The notes under the pieces were generated by a model that was given only the letters and a program-made list of their open reading frames with translations, did not search any database and was not told the origin of the DNA. From a virus: a stretch of DNA of 24,465 nt. Every line of letters starts with the position of its first letter. Position 1 is the first letter of the stretch. Positions 21,348 to 24,465 of the stretch are shown here, piece after piece. Both the position numbers and the translations under genes were made by a program. The stretch is taken from the IMG/VR virus record IMGVR_UViG_3300031857_001321, positions 1 through 24,465 of that record. One strand, written 5' to 3'.

Positions 21348-24267
21348 TTATCACATCAGAAACGTCAAGTTTAATCTCATAACACCACAGATTCATAGCC
21401 CCAATACTTGATTTCCATCCCGCCGCCATCTTCTTTTTGGCTTTGTTATTAATCATGACACCTTTTCTAAGCATCTCAGATTCAAAGTGAGATACATTAA
21501 TCTGCTTCTCATGCAAGAATTGTTTAATAGCGGTCTTGGCAATCCAAACTTTACCCTCCGTAACCTCTGCCCGCGCGACTAAGTCTTTGCCGCGTGGCTC
21601 AACCGACACCTTATCTGCCTCATTGAAGGCTAAGATACCGTTCATGTTTATGGATAAAAACTCACTAAGCATATCCTCATAATTAATATTGCTACTAGAA
21701 TATTCTTCATGCACGCGTAGTAATTCTTGCAAGACATGTTTATAAACATTTTCATAATCAATCCCTATAATTCCAGCCCGTTCCGCTATTTGAGCCCCGG
21801 CAAAGCAACTAGCCATACCAGCGTTCCAAAACGTATAACCACTACTAAATTCTTGACGAAAACGATCTTCCCATTTCTTTACGGTGCGCTGAACTTCAGG
21901 AATGCCTAGACCAAAACAAAATTCAATAAAGGTTGGACCAGCGTACCCAAAGTTATGATTAAAAGGTTCAAATATTGGTACTCCAATATCGTCTTTCATT
22001 TTCTCTGTTACAGGCGCAAGTACGTGTGGAATTTTTTCTTTGATATAACGGTGTAGATCAATCTCCATCATTCGGCGTAGTTCACCACTAGGGTCACCCT
22101 TTACCATATACATTTTGTCTTTATTAGATTGATTTGTAGATAACAAAGTAATGTTTACAGATCCTCCTCGTTGTTTACGTTCTATATTGTAAGAAGACTG
22201 TGAACGAATCTTGCCTTGGTTGTTCATCGTGCCTTGAAAAATAATATCGGATAATATTTCAGGTTTTGTATTAGAAGTCTCATCAATACCCATAGCAAGG
22301 TTATTTAGCGTAGATGCTCGCTCCCATAATCCGTTTATGGTTGCCTTGCTGGTAGTAACAATTAATTGTTTTCGGGGGTCACCAAAGACCGACAATGCCG
22401 AATGAAGAGCAGCGGTTTTAGCAGCACCTGCCTTACCTGAAAGACTAAACATTAAACCTGTTGCGTTTGAAAATGGCATTAAAGGTGAACCAAATCCTGC
22501 AAATAAAGACAGTGCATGAAATTCAAAACCTTTTTGATTAAGCATGTTGGCACTCTTTTGCCAATCATCAAATGAACCTTGTTCGTGCAGGTGTTGCGCA
22601 ACGTTAAAAGTCGTGGGGGTTACAGGTATTTCAAACTTGCCATCAGCATTGATTTCAATTTTACCCGCAACAAAAGAATTAAACTTTGGTTCTTCAGGAG
22701 CCCAACCCATAGCCATACGCATAATGTCAGCTTTTTGGTACTGTTTTAGATATTGTGACCACTTCACAAGATAATCCCTTAATTTATCAATTAATGTAAA
22801 TGTAACCAACACACCACTCTTAGCAATAAATTCTTTAAATTTTTCCGGTGCATATACTACCGACATAGGTAACATAAATTCCCGAATCCCGTCGTGCGGT
22901 AGGAATAACCGCATATGCAACGTCTCTCCATCTGGCAAACCATAAAGACGTTTTATAGGAACAAAATCTTGATTCAAGATCATTATTGGATCTTTCTTGA
23001 TGACCGTCCCATCTTTCTTATGCTCACTAGGGGGCTCGTACCATACTCCACCCGACACAGGGCGAACATATGGGTATAAAAACTGCGGGAAAGTTATGAA
23101 CTCTTTCGGGAATTTATTCTGTACAGGCCCGTTCTTTTTATCTTCTGTATCGCTAAGATCCCTTGTTTCGGGGGTTCTTGTGTCGGGTATGTGTGCATCG
23201 TCAGCCCCCGACTCCGCGAGTCGTAGCCGCTTTCCAATATGGGTCGGGTAGGATATTTTTCCTTTGTACGGACATCCGGTGCATCCTCCGGGGTTGGTGT
23301 TCTCGAAAGCCTCACAGGAGTAAGACCACGTTGCTTGTAGGCAGTCTCGGGCTTTCTTTTCGGTTTCTGCGTGGTTGTATTGGGGGTGGTCTTCGGACAT
23401 GAAATGTATGGCAGTATCGCCATCAACACACCTAATGGCGACAGATAGTCCAGCTTTCCACAGTGGCTCCGGACAACTAACGGCGTTTTGGAGCATCCAC
23501 TTGATTTGGTTACATCCTCGTCCTTGAAGGGATTCAAAGGCAATTGTTTGAAATACGTATTCATAGTTATCTAACCCCAACATTTTTCGGGTTTCATCGT
23601 CTAAGCCTTTCTTGGCTTGAGACAGGTCAAAGGAAGACTCTTGCTGAATACCACCAAAGAAAGGTGTCAATTCATCTAAGTCAAATAATTTAATATCATT
23701 TAAAAACGTCACTTCAATCGGCGCCTGCCCCTCTTTGACGTTGTAGTTCAATGTGTATGGCACGCGAAGAACCCGTGCCGCGTCAGCAGGTACGGCAGGG
23801 TCGATCACCAATTTATTGTCTACACATAACTTCTTAAAGCCCTCGGCGTAAGGCTTCCATCTCTTGGTCTCAATTTCTTCCTTGAGTATCCAATAGACAT
23901 GCAAACCGTTACCTGAGTCAATGATGGTTGGCTCAGGCATGCGAGTATTTAGTAAAAACTGTGCAAGCCCGGCAAGGGCTTCTTCCTTGGTAGCGTAACT
24001 GTTGTTTTCTTTGCCTACATCAAGATCAAGGAAAAAACTCTTAATGTAAATGCTGTCTACAGCCTTCCGTGAAAATCCTTCAAACGTGGATAAAGCAAAA
24101 TAAATGTTTAGCGGTGATTTCTTTTTGAAGTCCTCAATGATTGTGTATGCGTCCTCTAAACTCTCCGCATACTTTTGCCGCACATCTTTTTTGTTTTCTG
24201 CGTTTATCCCTGTTATTACATAAGTACCTTCTGACGGCAAGACTGTCTCAATAAATGTTTTATACAT
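21319..24267 (-). CDS. PrimPol (RepB-like) primase fused to DUF927-type helicase (982 aa)
   Basis: Predicted replicative primase-helicase. Numbering is from ATG 24267; an in-frame TTG at 24282 would add five residues, and neither has a good RBS. The archaeo-eukaryotic primase domain (about 1-205) has Asp81-x-Asp83 ('FFLDLDVG'), His123 ('SGNGLHVYW') and Asp156 ('IDPAVPADAARVLRVP') as catalytic residues. A Cys cluster, Cys309/318/329/332 ('CEAF...GGCTGCPYKGKI'), resembles the zinc region of phage primases. The C-terminal ATPase resembles DUF927/SF3-like helicases: a Walker A-like 'GKAGAAKT' (611-618), Walker B 'GIDE' (Asp662, Glu663), sensor 'ITLLSTN' and 'GELRRMMEI' for an arginine finger. The Walker A Gly before Lys-Thr is Ala, an unusual variant. 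The 3' end overlaps the small gene at 21347. Confidence 0.85.
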   Translation of the reverse strand: MYKTFIETVLPSEGTYVITGINAENKKDVRQKYAESLEDAYTIIEDFKKKSPLNIYFALSTFEGFSRKAVDSIYIKSFFLDLDVGKENNSYATKEEALAGLAQFLLNTRMPEPTIIDSGNGLHVYWILKEEIETKRWKPYAEGFKKLCVDNKLVIDPAVPADAARVLRVPYTLNYNVKEGQAPIEVTFLNDIKLFDLDELTPFFGGIQQESSFDLSQAKKGLDDETRKMLGLDNYEYVFQTIAFESLQGRGCNQIKWMLQNAVSCPEPLWKAGLSVAIRCVDGDTAIHFMSEDHPQYNHAETEKKARDCLQATWSYSCEAFENTNPGGCTGCPYKGKISYPTHIGKRLRLAESGADDAHIPDTRTPETRDLSDTEDKKNGPVQNKFPKEFITFPQFLYPYVRPVSGGVWYEPPSEHKKDGTVIKKDPIMILNQDFVPIKRLYGLPDGETLHMRLFLPHDGIREFMLPMSVVYAPEKFKEFIAKSGVLVTFTLIDKLRDYLVKWSQYLKQYQKADIMRMAMGWAPEEPKFNSFVAGKIEINADGKFEIPVTPTTFNVAQHLHEQGSFDDWQKSANMLNQKGFEFHALSLFAGFGSPLMPFSNATGLMFSLSGKAGAAKTAALHSALSVFGDPRKQLIVTTSKATINGLWERASTLNNLAMGIDETSNTKPEILSDIIFQGTMNNQGKIRSQSSYNIERKQRGGSVNITLLSTNQSNKDKMYMVKGDPSGELRRMMEIDLHRYIKEKIPHVLAPVTEKMKDDIGVPIFEPFNHNFGYAGPTFIEFCFGLGIPEVQRTVKKWEDRFRQEFSSGYTFWNAGMASCFAGAQIAERAGIIGIDYENVYKHVLQELLRVHEEYSSSNINYEDMLSEFLSINMNGILAFNEADKVSVEPRGKDLVARAEVTEGKVWIAKTAIKQFLHEKQINVSHFESEMLRKGVMINNKAKKKMAAGWKSSIGAMNLWCYEIKLDVSDVINGEETGSTD

Positions 24268-24285
24268 GTGTATTAGAGACAATAA

Positions 24286-24307
24286 AGGCAGGGCACCAAC
24301 CCTGCCT
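24286..24307 (-). terminator. Terminator-like hairpin ahead of the primase gene
   Basis: AGGCAGGG (24286-24293) and CCCTGCCT (24300-24307) form a perfect 8-bp, GC-rich stem with a 6-base loop. On the minus strand it is followed by TTTATT, a partial T-run. It lies 13 bases after the stop of the upstream minus-strand gene and 18 bases before the primase ATG. It may therefore end that gene's transcript, lower read-through into the primase, or act as an mRNA 5' structure. Confidence 0.55.
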
Positions 24308-24316
24308 GACGATAAT

Positions 24317-24328
24317 CCGCTTATGCGG
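24317..24328 (-). other. Short inverted repeat over a stop codon
   Basis: CCGC (24317-24320) and GCGG (24325-24328) enclose a 4-base loop that contains part of the stop codon of the upstream minus-strand gene (TTA at 24321-24323). It is the second of three nearby inverted repeats. The short stem alone is weak evidence. Confidence 0.3.
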
Positions 24329-24465
24329 GCTCTTTATTCAATAAGTTATATATGTACTCTTTTGCCGATTTGAAGTCCGCCAAGGGGAGAACCCCTTTAG
24401 CGGTGTCTTCTTCTATTACTTTAAGAAATGTAATGACTAATCGTTTTCGCCCTGATTGAATCTCG
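24321..24465 (-). CDS. 3' end of a minus-strand phage gene (partial, 47 aa visible)
   Basis: A frame on the minus strand is open from the window edge to TAA (plus-strand TTA 24321-24323). The visible C-terminus reads 'EIQSGRKRLVITFLKVIEED', then 'TAKGVLPLADFKSAKEYIYN', ending 'LLNKEPA'. It is helical and charged, with no recognised motif. The two other frames hit stops early. It lies on the same strand as the primase gene and is probably in the same replication region. The function cannot be assigned from this fragment. Confidence 0.6.
   Translation of the reverse strand, partial: EIQSGRKRLVITFLKVIEEDTAKGVLPLADFKSAKEYIYNLLNKEPA
24377..24403 (-). other. Imperfect inverted repeat inside the partial gene
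   Basis: CCGC (24377-24380) plus AAGGGG (24382-24387) pair with CCCCTT (24392-24397) plus GCGG (24400-24403) around AGAA. This is a 10-bp stem with a small internal loop. It lies in coding sequence, so it may be chance. Together with the two inverted repeats nearer the primase start, it makes the region unusually structured. Confidence 0.35.

Noticed and set aside
23094-23564. 156-codon minus-strand frame inside the primase-helicase gene
   Set aside because: It lies wholly within a gene with clear domains, in another frame, and its product is a low-complexity Pro/Thr/Lys string with no recognisable motif.
1-24465. tRNA genes, CRISPR arrays, insertion sequences
   Set aside because: I found no cloverleaf-like segment, no regularly spaced repeats and no transposase motif on either strand. 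Coding density leaves little room for them.

Overview
The window is part of the genome of a tailed bacteriophage, most likely a podovirus-like (short-tailed) phage of an aquatic bacterium. The evidence is a dense one-way run of virion and lysis genes, many ATGA or TAATG stop/start overlaps, fibre-like proteins of a type common in environmental phages, a holin/endolysin cassette, and a block of very large proteins that resembles the T7 ejection-protein block in order and size. I see no tRNA, rRNA, CRISPR array or insertion sequence. The host cannot be named from the sequence.

Plus strand, 1-4343: fibre and accessory region. A preceding gene ends at 50. It is followed by two fibre-like proteins (61-669, 681-1328), a small conserved protein (1379-1633), a third fibre-like protein with a collagen-like Gly-X-Y run (1637-2221), two small unknown proteins, a cupin-like protein, two consecutive Fe(II)/2-oxoglutarate oxygenase-like proteins (2936-4122) and a zinc-ribbon protein. 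The oxygenase stretch is visibly more AT-rich than its flanks. Two prolyl-hydroxylase-type enzymes next to a collagen-like fibre is the most interesting arrangement here; it suggests, but does not prove, a module that hydroxylates phage fibres.

Plus strand, 4359-5942: lysis region. It holds a protein with a C-terminal membrane anchor, a probable 3TM-type holin, a small two-helix membrane protein and an M15-type peptidoglycan peptidase. The last three are chained by ATGA overlaps.

Plus strand, 5950-21129: virion proteins. There are two beta-rich structural proteins (627 and 465 aa), a 766-aa Gly/Ala-rich protein, a 137-aa GNAT-like protein, a 764-aa Ala/Gln-rich protein and a giant 2287-aa protein. 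The giant protein has paired N-terminal repeats, hydrophobic segments, an HEXXH zincin site and a C-terminal region like the large polyvalent protein-associated domain LPD38. I read the last three as functional counterparts of the T7 gp13/gp14-15/gp16 ejection proteins.

Minus strand, 24465-21126: replication side. A partial gene enters from the right edge and is followed by a terminator-like hairpin. Then come a large PrimPol/DUF927-type primase-helicase and a small conserved protein. The small protein's stop codon overlaps, tail to tail, the stop codon of the giant plus-strand gene, so the late and replication transcription units converge with no intergenic space.
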